Shown: positions 9,132-18,605 of the stretch, piece by piece
Layout: each line of letters starts with the position of its first letter
How positions within the stretch are numbered: the first letter of the stretch is position 1
The notes under the pieces: model-generated
The model's input: the letters and a program-made list of their open reading frames with translations, nothing else
The model's database searches: none
What the model was told of the DNA's origin: nothing
Program-made: the position numbers and the translations under genes
Source: Pleomorphochaeta sp963678575
GTDB lineage: Bacteria; Spirochaetota; Spirochaetia; Sphaerochaetales; Sphaerochaetaceae
Direction: 5' to 3'
Assembly: GCA_963678575.2 (NCBI GenBank)
Contig: CAXXHV010000001.1
Location: forward strand, 372,001-436,000
Length of the DNA: 64,000 nt

Positions 9132-10901
9132 TTATTTTCCTGTAGTTTGAGTGATTTGATTAATCTTTTCTTGTAAAGGAATTGTTATAGTAACTTCTGT
9201 TCCTTCATCAATTTCAGATTCAATACTAAGTCCATATTCTTCACCAAAGGCTAATTTTAACCTTAAATTTACATTATATACCCCAATTCCGTTACCATCT
9301 TTTATATGTTGTTTTTTATCAGTAATCAATAGAGATTGTTTAATTTTTTCACTCATTCCAGTACCATTATCGGAGATAATTATTTGAATTTTATCTTCTC
9401 CAAATTTTTGGGCTCTTATATTTATTACACCTGGATCCATTAAATATTTTATTCCATGATATATACTATTTTCTACAATGGGTTGTGTGATTAATTTTAT
9501 TGTTTTACATAATTTTATATCTTCTTCGATTGATATATTAAAGGTAAATTTATCAACATATCTCATTTTTTGAATAACAAGATAGTTTCTACAATGTTCC
9601 AATTCTTCTTCAATTGTTATTACTTCATGGCCTTTTGATATTGAAATTCTAAATAGTTTTGCGAGAGCCGTAACTAAAGTAATTACGCCTTCATCATCAC
9701 CTTGTTCTGCAAGCCAAATTACAGAATCTAATGTATTATATAGAAAATGTGGATTAATTTTTGCTTGTAGTGCATCAAGTTCACTCTTCCTTTTTAATTC
9801 TTGTTCTTCAATTATTTTTTCCATTAAACCTTTCATTCTAATTGACATATCAACAAACGAATTTGATAAAGATTTTACTTCTAAGGAAGCTCTTCCAATT
9901 GGTTGAGGTATAAAAGAGTTTTTATGAATATTTTCCATCTGCTTTTCTAGAATTCTGATAGGACTAGTTATATAATTTGATATTACTTTTGCAATTAAAA
10001 TAGTAATTAAAACACTTGCTGTTAAAATAATTAATATTGCAATTGTAAAAGAAGTAAAACTTTCTAAAAGCATTTCATTTGGGAAAGCTATTCCAACTAT
10101 TCTCCATCTAGTATAATCAATAGTTTGAATAACTTTTAATTTAGTAATATTTTTTTCAGTTGAATAAAACATTCCATATATTTCTTTTTTTATATCATCA
10201 GTATTTTCCGAGAATTGATCATAGTTAATAAGGGTTTGTTTGGGATGGAATACAATGTTATTATTATCATCGATAATAAAAGCATATCCTGTTTTACCAA
10301 TTGTAGCATAACTCATAATTTCTTTGAGTTTTGTATAACTAAAATCAATTAACATAATACCAATCTGTGAATTACCATTTTCATCAATGTAGTTAAAACT
10401 TTTACTATAACTAATAACCCAAGGATATCTTAGAGGAGCAAGGCGTTGAACATGAGCTCGTGTAAAATAATAATCCACATTACCTTTTAGAGCATTTTTA
10501 AACCAATTTTGGCTAGCAATTTCTTTTTTGTCTCTTAGATTATTGGCTGTTGTTCCAACTATAATTTCTCCATTACTTTTAAAAAAATCTATTGTTACAA
10601 TATCGGTTCTAGAATCTATTATTGTATTTAATTTGTTTTCAATGCTTGTTTTATCAAATTGGTTTAGATTTGTACAATAATCTTCTGTTGTATCCCCAAT
10701 CTGCATAACACTTGAAATAAAGGAGGTAATGCTTCTATTTGCTTGAATTACTGTTTGAGTTGTATTAATTTCAATATTATTTTTTGTTGATTTATAAAAT
10801 TGGAAGGTTATTGTTATTGTAACTGCTAATACAACAATAATTGTAAATGAGATTAGTATTCTAGAAAAAATATTATTGATTGAAGATTCTTTTGTATTCA
10901 T
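9132..10901 (-). CDS. Sensor histidine kinase, YesM/LytS type with Cache-like sensor
   Basis: 589-residue membrane kinase. TM1 is at about 11-33, followed by a periplasmic region (34-283) that resembles a double Cache domain with a conserved YPWVISYSKS block. TM2 is at 284-307, then a HAMP-like linker, a His_kinase box with His385 in INPHFLYNTLDSV, and a HATPase_c domain with QPIVENSIYHGIK and DNGTGMS. It phosphorylates the response regulator encoded 4 bases upstream. The C-terminal GTEVTITIPL is typical of this class. Since both a sensor domain and a partner binding protein exist, ligand may reach it bound to the binding protein. Confidence 0.9.
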   Translation of the reverse strand: MNTKESSINNIFSRILISFTIIVVLAVTITITFQFYKSTKNNIEINTTQTVIQANRSITSFISSVMQIGDTTEDYCTNLNQFDKTSIENKLNTIIDSRTDIVTIDFFKSNGEIIVGTTANNLRDKKEIASQNWFKNALKGNVDYYFTRAHVQRLAPLRYPWVISYSKSFNYIDENGNSQIGIMLIDFSYTKLKEIMSYATIGKTGYAFIIDDNNNIVFHPKQTLINYDQFSENTDDIKKEIYGMFYSTEKNITKLKVIQTIDYTRWRIVGIAFPNEMLLESFTSFTIAILIILTASVLITILIAKVISNYITSPIRILEKQMENIHKNSFIPQPIGRASLEVKSLSNSFVDMSIRMKGLMEKIIEEQELKRKSELDALQAKINPHFLYNTLDSVIWLAEQGDDEGVITLVTALAKLFRISISKGHEVITIEEELEHCRNYLVIQKMRYVDKFTFNISIEEDIKLCKTIKLITQPIVENSIYHGIKYLMDPGVINIRAQKFGEDKIQIIISDNGTGMSEKIKQSLLITDKKQHIKDGNGIGVYNVNLRLKLAFGEEYGLSIESEIDEGTEVTITIPLQEKINQITQTTGK

Positions 10902-10905
10902 ATTA

Positions 10906-12492
10906 TTATTGTCTTATCTTTTGTTTATATGAAGAAGGAGAATCTCCAGTTAGTTTTTTGAAGCAAAAAGAGAAGTAATTAGAATCAGAGAATCCTACTT
11001 TTTCAGCAATTTGATAAGTTTTTAAATCTTGTCGCTCAATTAAATTTTTTGCATGTTTAATTCTTGTTAAAGTGAGAGCTCTGGTAAAAGGAGTTTTTGT
11101 TTCTTTTTTAAATGTTGAACTAAAATATGCATTACTAACTCCGAGTAAATCGCATATAGCATCTTGATTGAAATTTTTATCTTGATAATTTTGTTCAATT
11201 AATTTTTTAGCTACTTCCACAAATTTTATATTACTAGACTCTCTCTTTTCTTGAATTTTATTATTTATTTTAAGAGATATTTCTGTTAATTTAGGTATTG
11301 TTGAATTAATGGTATTAATTTCAGATATTTTACTTATCAGATTAGAATATTTACTTAGATTTAAATTATAGCTTAAAGCAAGATTTGTAAGTCTTGAAAT
11401 AATTTTTAAATTGAATGATTCAATTTGTAATGGATCAAAATTTGAATCTTTAGAGTACAATTCTTCAATTGATTTAGTAATATCAGAAGAGCTTCCTAGT
11501 TTAATTGAGTTTATATACTTTTCAATGTATTCATCGTTTGTATCATTAGTATTTTCAATAATATTTTTTGATTCTAAATCTTCGATAAAAAAGATGTTTT
11601 GATCTTTATAGTATAATTTATAATTTATTGCATTTATGCATTGTTTATAAGATTTTGATAAATCTTTAAATGATTCTACAATTTCGCTTATACCTATATT
11701 GCATTCAGATTTTGTGTAGAATTTAATATATTGGTTTAATTCCTGTATTTTTTTTATTGTTCGCTTTTTAAACAAGGGTTTTTCAATTGATTCTTTACCT
11801 TTATTTGAATAGTAAAAGGTTAATATCATATTATTATTATTGATTGATTGAATCATATTTGAATCTATAGCAAAGAAATTTTTTAATATATCCTTGATTG
11901 TTAATAAATCTAATTTAATGTCCTTTTCAGTATTTGGCTCTATAACACAAGTGATGTAATAATTTTTATCATAAGGTAAATTATAATCTTCTATTTGATC
12001 TTTTATATCCTCATAATTATTAAAGTAAATTTCATTTATTATTTTTTCTCTCATGGCTGGTACTAAATTATTATATATTTGCTCAAGCCGATCTTTATTT
12101 GTTCTTAATGAAATTTCATTATCGAGTGTTTTTTTTAATTTCTTTAATAGTTCAATTATATCAATTTTTGAAACTGGTTTTAATACATATTCTGTTACAT
12201 TAAGTTTTATAGCACTTTGAGCATAAGAGAATTCATCATGCCCTGATAATATTATAATTGTAGTAGTAGGCATTTTTTTTCTTAATTCGTTTATTAATTC
12301 AAGTCCATCCATATATGGCATCTTAATATCAGTAATAACAACATCAGGAATTTTTTCTTCAATTAAATCTAATGCTTCAAGACCATTTTCAGCTTCACCG
12401 GCTATGAAGAAGCCATAATCTTCCCATGGAATTTGACTTTTCATTGTCTCTCTTACTCTTGATTCATCGTCTACTAAAATTATTGAATACAT
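10906..12492 (-). CDS. Response regulator, receiver plus AraC-type DNA-binding domain (YesN type)
   Basis: 528-residue transcription factor. The receiver domain (1-120) has Asp8/Asp9, phospho-accepting Asp55 in VVITDIKMP, Ser83 and Lys105 in EYVLKPVS. A long poorly conserved linker follows. Two AraC helix-turn-helix motifs end the protein (DAICDLLGVSNAYFSSTFKKE and AEKVGFSDSNYFSFCFKK in part). It is first gene of the regulator-kinase-binding protein operon and most likely activates mglBAC. No Shine-Dalgarno sequence precedes the ATG; a promoter at 12499-12527 would put the first RNA base on the ATG. Confidence 0.92.
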   Translation of the reverse strand: MYSIILVDDESRVRETMKSQIPWEDYGFFIAGEAENGLEALDLIEEKIPDVVITDIKMPYMDGLELINELRKKMPTTTIIILSGHDEFSYAQSAIKLNVTEYVLKPVSKIDIIELLKKLKKTLDNEISLRTNKDRLEQIYNNLVPAMREKIINEIYFNNYEDIKDQIEDYNLPYDKNYYITCVIEPNTEKDIKLDLLTIKDILKNFFAIDSNMIQSINNNNMILTFYYSNKGKESIEKPLFKKRTIKKIQELNQYIKFYTKSECNIGISEIVESFKDLSKSYKQCINAINYKLYYKDQNIFFIEDLESKNIIENTNDTNDEYIEKYINSIKLGSSSDITKSIEELYSKDSNFDPLQIESFNLKIISRLTNLALSYNLNLSKYSNLISKISEINTINSTIPKLTEISLKINNKIQEKRESSNIKFVEVAKKLIEQNYQDKNFNQDAICDLLGVSNAYFSSTFKKETKTPFTRALTLTRIKHAKNLIERQDLKTYQIAEKVGFSDSNYFSFCFKKLTGDSPSSYKQKIRQ

Positions 12493-12498
12493 AAGAGC

Positions 12499-12527
12499 AT
12501 TTTAAGATAATTAAAGCCATATAGCAA
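12499..12527 (-). promoter_or_regulatory. Predicted sigma-70 promoter, leaderless start of the regulator operon
   Basis: Read on the minus strand, TTGCTA (12527-12522), a 17-base spacer and TAAAAT (12504-12499) place the predicted start at or next to 12492, the A of the ATG. There is no ribosome site between. Start position is inferred. Confidence 0.5.
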
Positions 12528-12663
12528 CAAAAATTTAATTATTGTAGGATATGATCTTTTGCATAATATGAATATTTATATATAATAACAGCTGAAATGC
12601 ATGATCTTTTTATAATAAATAAAATTGTGCTTTAATGAATCAAAAATATACTAGGATTAATTG

Positions 12664-13059
12664 ATGAAAAAAATAGAAGTTGTTGCAGCAATAATTCAAA
12701 GGGATAATAAAATTTATTGTGCTAGAAGAGCTGATAAAGGTGAAGTTGCTTTGAAATGGGAATTCCCTGGTGGAAAGATTGAAAAAGATGAAGCTGCTAA
12801 AGATGCATTAATAAGAGAAATTCAAGAAGAATTGAATATAACAATAAAGGTTAATGAGTTTTTTTTGACTGTAGAACACCAATATAATTCATTTTTTATA
12901 ACTATGCATAGTTTTAAATGTGATATAATTAAAGGTGATATAAAAAGAAATGAACATGTTGAAGATTGTTGGTTAGATATTGATGAGTTATCTTCTTTAG
13001 ATTGGGCTGAGGCTGATAAACCTATTGTTAATAAATTAATAGAGTCTATTCAGCTGTAG
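12664..13059 (+). CDS. Nudix hydrolase, MutT-like (8-oxo-dGTP diphosphatase candidate)
   Basis: 131-residue (deoxy)nucleotide pyrophosphohydrolase. The Nudix box reads GGKIEKDEAAKDALIREIQE, followed by ELNI, with Asn where most members have the last Gly. The N-terminal IEVVAAIIQRDNKIYCARR and the WEFPGG block match MutT-type proteins that clean oxidised GTP. The ATG at 12664 is preferred to an in-frame TTG three bases earlier because TAGGA lies at a normal distance. Its last 14 bases overlap the convergent helicase gene. Substrate specificity cannot be read from sequence. Confidence 0.85.
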   Translation: MKKIEVVAAIIQRDNKIYCARRADKGEVALKWEFPGGKIEKDEAAKDALIREIQEELNITIKVNEFFLTVEHQYNSFFITMHSFKCDIIKGDIKRNEHVEDCWLDIDELSSLDWAEADKPIVNKLIESIQL

Positions 13060-15916
13060 TAAAATATTCATATAAATCATCTCTAACAGGAGTTTCAAGT
13101 TTATATTTAATTTTGAAAGCTTTGGTGTTATCTATATTTATTTCTTGAGCTTCTTCAAGAGGAGCTATTTCTCCGAGGAAGTAGAAATCTTTAGAATTGT
13201 TTGTTGCTTTATTTTTTCTTACAAATAAATATATTTTTGTATTTCTTTTTTTTGAATTATATATGTAATCCCAATCTTTTGAGCCTATCGCTCTATCCTT
13301 TTTAGAAATCGCAATTAATATACTATTTGAAATGAAATGATCTTGATAATTTATAGCATTCTCTTCTTTTTCATAATTTATAAAAACAGGTAAAGTATTT
13401 GTTTTTTTATCATACATGTATCCATTCATTACAGCTGAATTGTCTTTTTCCCAATTTAAAGCTTTACATACATCTTCATAAGAATATCGTTTGAATAAAG
13501 ATAGTTTTGTGTTTTTGTATTTATCAGCATAATAAAGGGTGTGTTGTTCAGAGGCATATTCAATTATTTCATATATACATTTGATAAAGGTCTTGTTTTC
13601 AATATAAGATAATAGTTGTTTTGATGGTTTTATATAATTGTTTTCTTCTTCAACTAAAGAACAGGCAAGATGTTTTTGATAGCTATTTTTTGTATTTTGA
13701 ATGTTATTATAACTATGAGATAATATTTTTATGGCTACTTTTTCTGAATTGGTGTCATATTTTATAAAGGGTTCTTCAACATAATTATAATCAGGGGCAA
13801 TAATTTTTTTAAGAAGATTAATAGAATCATAATCTTTCCCTTTACCTATTTTTGTAGATAAATAATTTAAAGCTAATAATTCGTTTTCATTTAAAGAGTA
13901 AGGGGTATTATCTTTTTCACAATCTTTTATTAATTGATAATACGATCCATAATTATCAATTACTAAATCATATGAAACCTCAGCAAATTTATTAAATTCA
14001 TCTAATGTTGGTATATGAGATAATTCACTTTTTAATATACTATAAGCTTCTTTAATATTTTTTTTATTACTTAATTTACTATTATCAATTGCATTATAGA
14101 TTTGATGTCTTGAAATTTGATCAAACTCAATTGTTGAGCAGCCTGATAGGAACGAGGAGCCATCACTTACTGTTTTTCTTATAGTTTCTCTATTGAAGGA
14201 TTTATCAGAAGCGAGTGCCATAGGAATACAGTAATTTTTTTCATAATTTCCAATAAAGTCTAAAACTACAACAAATTCTTTGTCATAATATTTTCGTAAT
14301 CCTCTTCCTAATTGTTGAACAAAGATAACAGCAGATTGTGTAGGTCTTAATAAAACAATTTGATTAATAGATGGAATATCTACGCCTTCATTAAAAATAT
14401 CAACACTGAAAATATAATCTAGAGAAAACTCATTATAATTATCACTTTCTAATTTTTGTATAGCAATTTCTCTTTCTTCGATGGAATTTTTTGAGGATAA
14501 TGCGATAGTTCTATATCCTTTTTTATTAAATTTATCTGATAATAATTCTGCTTCCTCAACCTTTCTACAAAAAATTAATCCCTTTACTCTATCTCCTGAA
14601 TATCCATAAAAATTAATTTTTTCAATTATATTTTTAACTCTTTCGGCACGACTTAAATCATTAATTGAAGTTTTATCATCAACAATTTTATCATCAATAT
14701 AGATTTCAGATATTCCAAAATAGTGGAAGGGACACAATAAGTCAAAATCCATTGCTTGTTTTAGATCAATTCTAAGCGCAATATTTCTATCAAAGAGAGG
14801 TAAAATATCTTTTGCATCTGTTCGACTAGGGGTTGCTGTCATACCGAATAAGAACTTTGGAGAGAAATATTCAATTATGTTTTGATAACTATTTGATGCA
14901 GCACGATGAGCTTCATCAATTATAATATAATCAAATTCTGAAGGAGTGAAACGTGAATATATTTCTTTTTTTGACATCATATTCATTGTTGAGAATAAAT
15001 AATCACAATCAAACTCTTTATATTTCCCAGTTAAAAAACCAGTTTTGATATCAGCTCCTAATACTGTTTTATAACTTTCCTCTGCTTGAATTAATAATTG
15101 TTCACGGTGAGCTAGAAATAATAACTTTTTTGGTTTTGCTGCTTTGACATCAAAAGCAGATAAATATGTTTTACCAGTTCCTGTTGCTGATATCAATATA
15201 GCTTTTTTCTCTCCCTTTTCTCTTAATTGGCTTAAAGCTTTTACTGCATTTATTTGCATTTGATTTGGTTCAAGAGTTAGTGTTCTAATGTTATATTCTT
15301 TTACAGAATTTCTTAGTTTCTTGGTTTTATCATAAACCTTTTTGTAATTTTCTAGCCAGTCTTTTGAATAAGGCGTAGACATATTCCATAATTGAAGAAA
15401 ATCTTCATTAATGTTTTTTAGTAAAGCTCCATTATTTTTGCCAGAAATTTTTAAATTCCATTCTTTGTTAGATAGAAGTGCTTGTTGTGTGATATTTGAA
15501 CTACCAATTAGAACTGATAAATAATCTTCATGCTCAAATAAATAACCTTTTATATGGAAAGCATTTTTATCATATATTTTTATTGTTAAATTGGAGAAAT
15601 CATTTAACCTTTCAATAGCTTTTGGGTCTGAAAAGTTTAAATAATTTGAAGTTATTATTTCCCCTCTAATATTCTTTTTTTCTAATTCTTTTAATGTTTC
15701 AAGAAGAATGTTAACACCACTATAAGTAATAAAAGCAACTGAAAAACAAAAGCTTTTACAAACTAATAATTCTTTTTTTAACTGGGTTAATACTTTTAGT
15801 CCCTGAATGCTATTGTTAACAATAAGTTGTGGAGAAAAACTAATTTTAGCTTCAATACTATTATCTATTAAGCCATACTCAGTTGCTTTTAATATTGCAT
15901 TATAATTAGTGTTCAT
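13046..15916 (-). CDS. Superfamily II helicase with N-terminal PLD-like nuclease domain and DUF3427 C-terminus
   Basis: 956 residues from the ATG at 15916. The N-terminal domain (1-190) has a phospholipase D-like motif HIKGYLFE...GSSN (His121, Lys123). The helicase core has motif I ATGTGKT (245-250), motif II DEAH (334-337), motif III MTATPSRTD and motif VI QQLGRGLRK. The last 400 residues match the DUF3427 architecture often found with such helicases. An upstream in-frame TTG (15958) would add 14 residues but has no ribosome site. The architecture occurs in phage-defence and DNA-repair contexts; here it is a lone gene divergent from a regulator, so its role is open. Confidence 0.85.
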   Translation of the reverse strand: MNTNYNAILKATEYGLIDNSIEAKISFSPQLIVNNSIQGLKVLTQLKKELLVCKSFCFSVAFITYSGVNILLETLKELEKKNIRGEIITSNYLNFSDPKAIERLNDFSNLTIKIYDKNAFHIKGYLFEHEDYLSVLIGSSNITQQALLSNKEWNLKISGKNNGALLKNINEDFLQLWNMSTPYSKDWLENYKKVYDKTKKLRNSVKEYNIRTLTLEPNQMQINAVKALSQLREKGEKKAILISATGTGKTYLSAFDVKAAKPKKLLFLAHREQLLIQAEESYKTVLGADIKTGFLTGKYKEFDCDYLFSTMNMMSKKEIYSRFTPSEFDYIIIDEAHRAASNSYQNIIEYFSPKFLFGMTATPSRTDAKDILPLFDRNIALRIDLKQAMDFDLLCPFHYFGISEIYIDDKIVDDKTSINDLSRAERVKNIIEKINFYGYSGDRVKGLIFCRKVEEAELLSDKFNKKGYRTIALSSKNSIEEREIAIQKLESDNYNEFSLDYIFSVDIFNEGVDIPSINQIVLLRPTQSAVIFVQQLGRGLRKYYDKEFVVVLDFIGNYEKNYCIPMALASDKSFNRETIRKTVSDGSSFLSGCSTIEFDQISRHQIYNAIDNSKLSNKKNIKEAYSILKSELSHIPTLDEFNKFAEVSYDLVIDNYGSYYQLIKDCEKDNTPYSLNENELLALNYLSTKIGKGKDYDSINLLKKIIAPDYNYVEEPFIKYDTNSEKVAIKILSHSYNNIQNTKNSYQKHLACSLVEEENNYIKPSKQLLSYIENKTFIKCIYEIIEYASEQHTLYYADKYKNTKLSLFKRYSYEDVCKALNWEKDNSAVMNGYMYDKKTNTLPVFINYEKEENAINYQDHFISNSILIAISKKDRAIGSKDWDYIYNSKKRNTKIYLFVRKNKATNNSKDFYFLGEIAPLEEAQEINIDNTKAFKIKYKLETPVRDDLYEYFTTAE

Positions 15917-16000
15917 TATATGCAGCTTAGCATGGTAAAAAATATAAGTAAAGATCAATAATTTTTGGAAATTACTGTATTTTATTTAATTTTCTTTTGC

Positions 16001-16032
16001 TTGCTAAGTTTAATTTGCTAGGCTATTATAAT
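16001..16032 (+). promoter_or_regulatory. Promoter region of the 16-25 kb operon
   Basis: A perfect TATAAT (16027-16032) ends 4 bases before the ATG at 16037, so transcription should start on or very close to the ATG. Just upstream TTGCTA occurs twice, 14 bases apart (16001-16006 and 16015-16020), a possible regulator site. No -35 box at 16-18 bases is clear. Confidence 0.5.
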
Positions 16033-16036
16033 TTTT

Positions 16037-17575
16037 ATGAAAGTTTTAGTTATGGATGATGAGGAAAAAGTTTGTTCCTTAGTTTGTGCTTTGATATTAT
16101 GGGATGAGTTAGGTCTTGAGTTAGTAGGTACTGCTGGAGATGGTATAGAGGGTTTAAAGCTTATTGAAGAAAAAAATCCAGATATATTGATTACAGATAT
16201 TAGAATGCCTTCTTTAGATGGTTTGGAATTAATTGAAAGAGCAAAGAGCTTAAATCCAAATTTACAAGTTATTATTATAAGTGGCTATAGACAATTTGAT
16301 TATGCTAAGCAAGCTATAAAATTTGGTGTTTCTGATTATTTGTTGAAACCTATTAAACAAAATGAATTATATAATGCATTAAAGAAAATGGTTACTATTT
16401 ATGAAGATAAAAAAAATTATAGTACATATTTATCAAATAGAGACGAAATTAGAAGTTATTACTTAATAAATTATTTACAAAATGGACTTAATAAAGAAAA
16501 AATTGTTGAATTTTATAATTCTTCATTAAATATTATTATGTCATTAATAAAAATAGATGGTGAATTCTTTAATTATGATAATGAAGCGAAAACAGTAATC
16601 AAAAATAAATTAAAAGATAATTTTTCACATTATTTAGAATCCTTATCAAATTGGGATATTATATATTTAGATAAATATTATACCTTTCTATTGATTATTC
16701 CAATTGAGACTGTTTTAAATTTTGATTTGAATTATAATCTAAAAAAAGCCTTTAAAGAGGTTGTTATTAATTTTTATTCTTTATTTCCTAATTTAGAATT
16801 AACATTTTGTGAAGGTTTTTTGCTTTCTGATTTAGATTCTTTAGACAAAGAATTTAAGAGATTGATTAAATTAAGTTATAAAAGAATAGATTTAGATTCA
16901 GGAAGTTATATATCTAATGATAATAAAAAAATCTATTGTGACTATAATAAATCAGATTATTTTGTAAAAAATATATTAGCATTATTTGTAGAAGATGAAG
17001 TAAATATTGATGAAATAAATAAATTAATACTAGTCTTAAATAACTTGAATAAAGAGAGCTTTATATTAACAATTATCGATATTGTTGACAAATTAACTAT
17101 TTCGTTTCAAGAGCAATTAGATATAGATATCTTAGGTAAGATATCATTTGAAGAATTATTTTTTATTAATAAGAAGCCTTTAATTGTAACTTTCTTAAAA
17201 AATAAATTAATTTCTATTAATGAAATTTTTATTCAAAAAAGAAAAAATGAAAGTTCAAAACCAATTAAAGAAGCTCAAAACTATATCCAATTAAATTATT
17301 CTGATAATCAATTGTCTTTAGATTTTGTATCAAATTTAGTTCATCTATCATCAACATATTTTAGTTCATTATTTAAAAAAGAAACTGAAAAGGGATTTGC
17401 TGAATATTTAAGAGAAGTAAGAATTGATAAGTCAAAGGAACTCCTTTCGAGTACAAGTTTATCAATAAAAGACATTTCAAAGAAAGTTGGATATCAAGAT
17501 CCGAGACACTTTACGAAGTGTTTTAAAAGCCAATTAGGGATAAAACCTCAAGATTATAGGAAGTTATATGGCTAA
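16037..17575 (+). CDS. Response regulator, receiver plus AraC-type DNA-binding domain (YesN type)
   Basis: 512 residues. The receiver has Asp7/Asp8, phospho-site Asp54 in ILITDIRMP and a Lys in YLLKPIKQ. A long linker precedes paired AraC helix-turn-helix motifs, ending with VGYQDPRHFTKCFKSQLG. It overlaps the following kinase gene by 8 bases, indicating translational coupling. No ribosome site is visible before the ATG. It probably controls the importer genes downstream, which look co-transcribed. Confidence 0.92.
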   Translation: MKVLVMDDEEKVCSLVCALILWDELGLELVGTAGDGIEGLKLIEEKNPDILITDIRMPSLDGLELIERAKSLNPNLQVIIISGYRQFDYAKQAIKFGVSDYLLKPIKQNELYNALKKMVTIYEDKKNYSTYLSNRDEIRSYYLINYLQNGLNKEKIVEFYNSSLNIIMSLIKIDGEFFNYDNEAKTVIKNKLKDNFSHYLESLSNWDIIYLDKYYTFLLIIPIETVLNFDLNYNLKKAFKEVVINFYSLFPNLELTFCEGFLLSDLDSLDKEFKRLIKLSYKRIDLDSGSYISNDNKKIYCDYNKSDYFVKNILALFVEDEVNIDEINKLILVLNNLNKESFILTIIDIVDKLTISFQEQLDIDILGKISFEELFFINKKPLIVTFLKNKLISINEIFIQKRKNESSKPIKEAQNYIQLNYSDNQLSLDFVSNLVHLSSTYFSSLFKKETEKGFAEYLREVRIDKSKELLSSTSLSIKDISKKVGYQDPRHFTKCFKSQLGIKPQDYRKLYG

Positions 17576-18605
17576 AAGAAAGTGGCTTAAAGAACCAAAA
17601 TATATTGAAACAAGAATAATTTTATTTTTTAGTTTAAGTTTATTCTTAGTATTAATAACTTTATTTTTTGTTTTTTTATCTCATTTTGGTAGATTAAAAA
17701 GTGATTTTTGGTTTTTTTTGCCATTAGTTTTAATTCTATTACTAATTATTTATGGCTATTATCATATTTTTGTTCCTTATAAGAAATTTAAGCATTTGCT
17801 TCAATTATTTAATTCAGGTCAAACTTATTCGCATTTTTCAGATTTAAAAAATCCTTTAAGCAGAGATTTTGTAGTATTGGATAATCGATTGGCTCAAATT
17901 TTAGACAGTGATATTTTGATGAGTGTAAGTAAAAGACAAGCCCAGTATCTTGCATTACAAAACCAAATTAATCCACATTTTTTATATAATACATTGGAAG
18001 GAATTAGATCTGAAGCCTTGAGCGAAGGCAATATGTCTATTAGTTCAATGTGTGAAGCTTTAGCTACTTTTTTTAGATATACAATAAGTCATGTGCAGAA
18101 TTTAGTACCTCTATCACAAGAACTTGAAAATACTAAGAACTATTTTTTTATTCAACAATATCGATTTGGTGAAAGATTGTCGATGGAAATTTCTTTTATT
18201 GATGGCTGCAAAGACGATGCTCTTAGAATACGTATTCCAAAATTAACGTTACAACCCATTGTAGAAAATGCAATTGTGCATGGACTAGAGTGTAAAAAAG
18301 GGAAAGGCCATTTATTAATAAATATTGAGCTTTTTGATTCAAGGTTACTCATTAGCGTAAAAGATAATGGGGTTGGAATGGATGAAGAGAAACTTAATAA
18401 ATTGCAAAGAACGCTTTCAAAGGAAGGTGCTGACCAACAAGATTATAATTTGAATGAAGGTGGAATAGCTTTAATTAATGTAAATAATAGGATTAAAATT
18501 TTATTTGGAGAAAGATTTGGGCTTGATGTAACAAGCTGTCAAGATTTAGGAACAGATGTAAATATTAGCCTTCCGATTGAGTATAAAAGTTCAGAGGAAT
18601 CTTAA
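17568..18605 (+). CDS. Intramembrane-type sensor histidine kinase (LytS/YesM class) without a sensor domain
   Basis: 345 residues. Two transmembrane helices (about 17-38 and 48-68) are joined by only about nine residues, so almost nothing is exposed outside. The cytoplasmic part has the His_kinase box with His137 in INPHFLYNTLEG and a HATPase_c domain with QPIVENAIVHG and DNGVGMD. No Cache or HAMP domain is seen. Kinases of this build usually read the state of a partner membrane protein, often an ABC transporter. The gene shares a base with the next one, a degenerate ABC ATPase, which makes that protein the leading candidate partner. That link is inference. Confidence 0.88.
   Translation: MAKRKWLKEPKYIETRIILFFSLSLFLVLITLFFVFLSHFGRLKSDFWFFLPLVLILLLIIYGYYHIFVPYKKFKHLLQLFNSGQTYSHFSDLKNPLSRDFVVLDNRLAQILDSDILMSVSKRQAQYLALQNQINPHFLYNTLEGIRSEALSEGNMSISSMCEALATFFRYTISHVQNLVPLSQELENTKNYFFIQQYRFGERLSMEISFIDGCKDDALRIRIPKLTLQPIVENAIVHGLECKKGKGHLLINIELFDSRLLISVKDNGVGMDEEKLNKLQRTLSKEGADQQDYNLNEGGIALINVNNRIKILFGERFGLDVTSCQDLGTDVNISLPIEYKSSEES

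Noticed and set aside
15917..15958. TTG start adding 14 residues to the helicase
   Set aside because: No ribosome site and non-conserved-looking residues; ATG at 15916 preferred, though without a strong site either.
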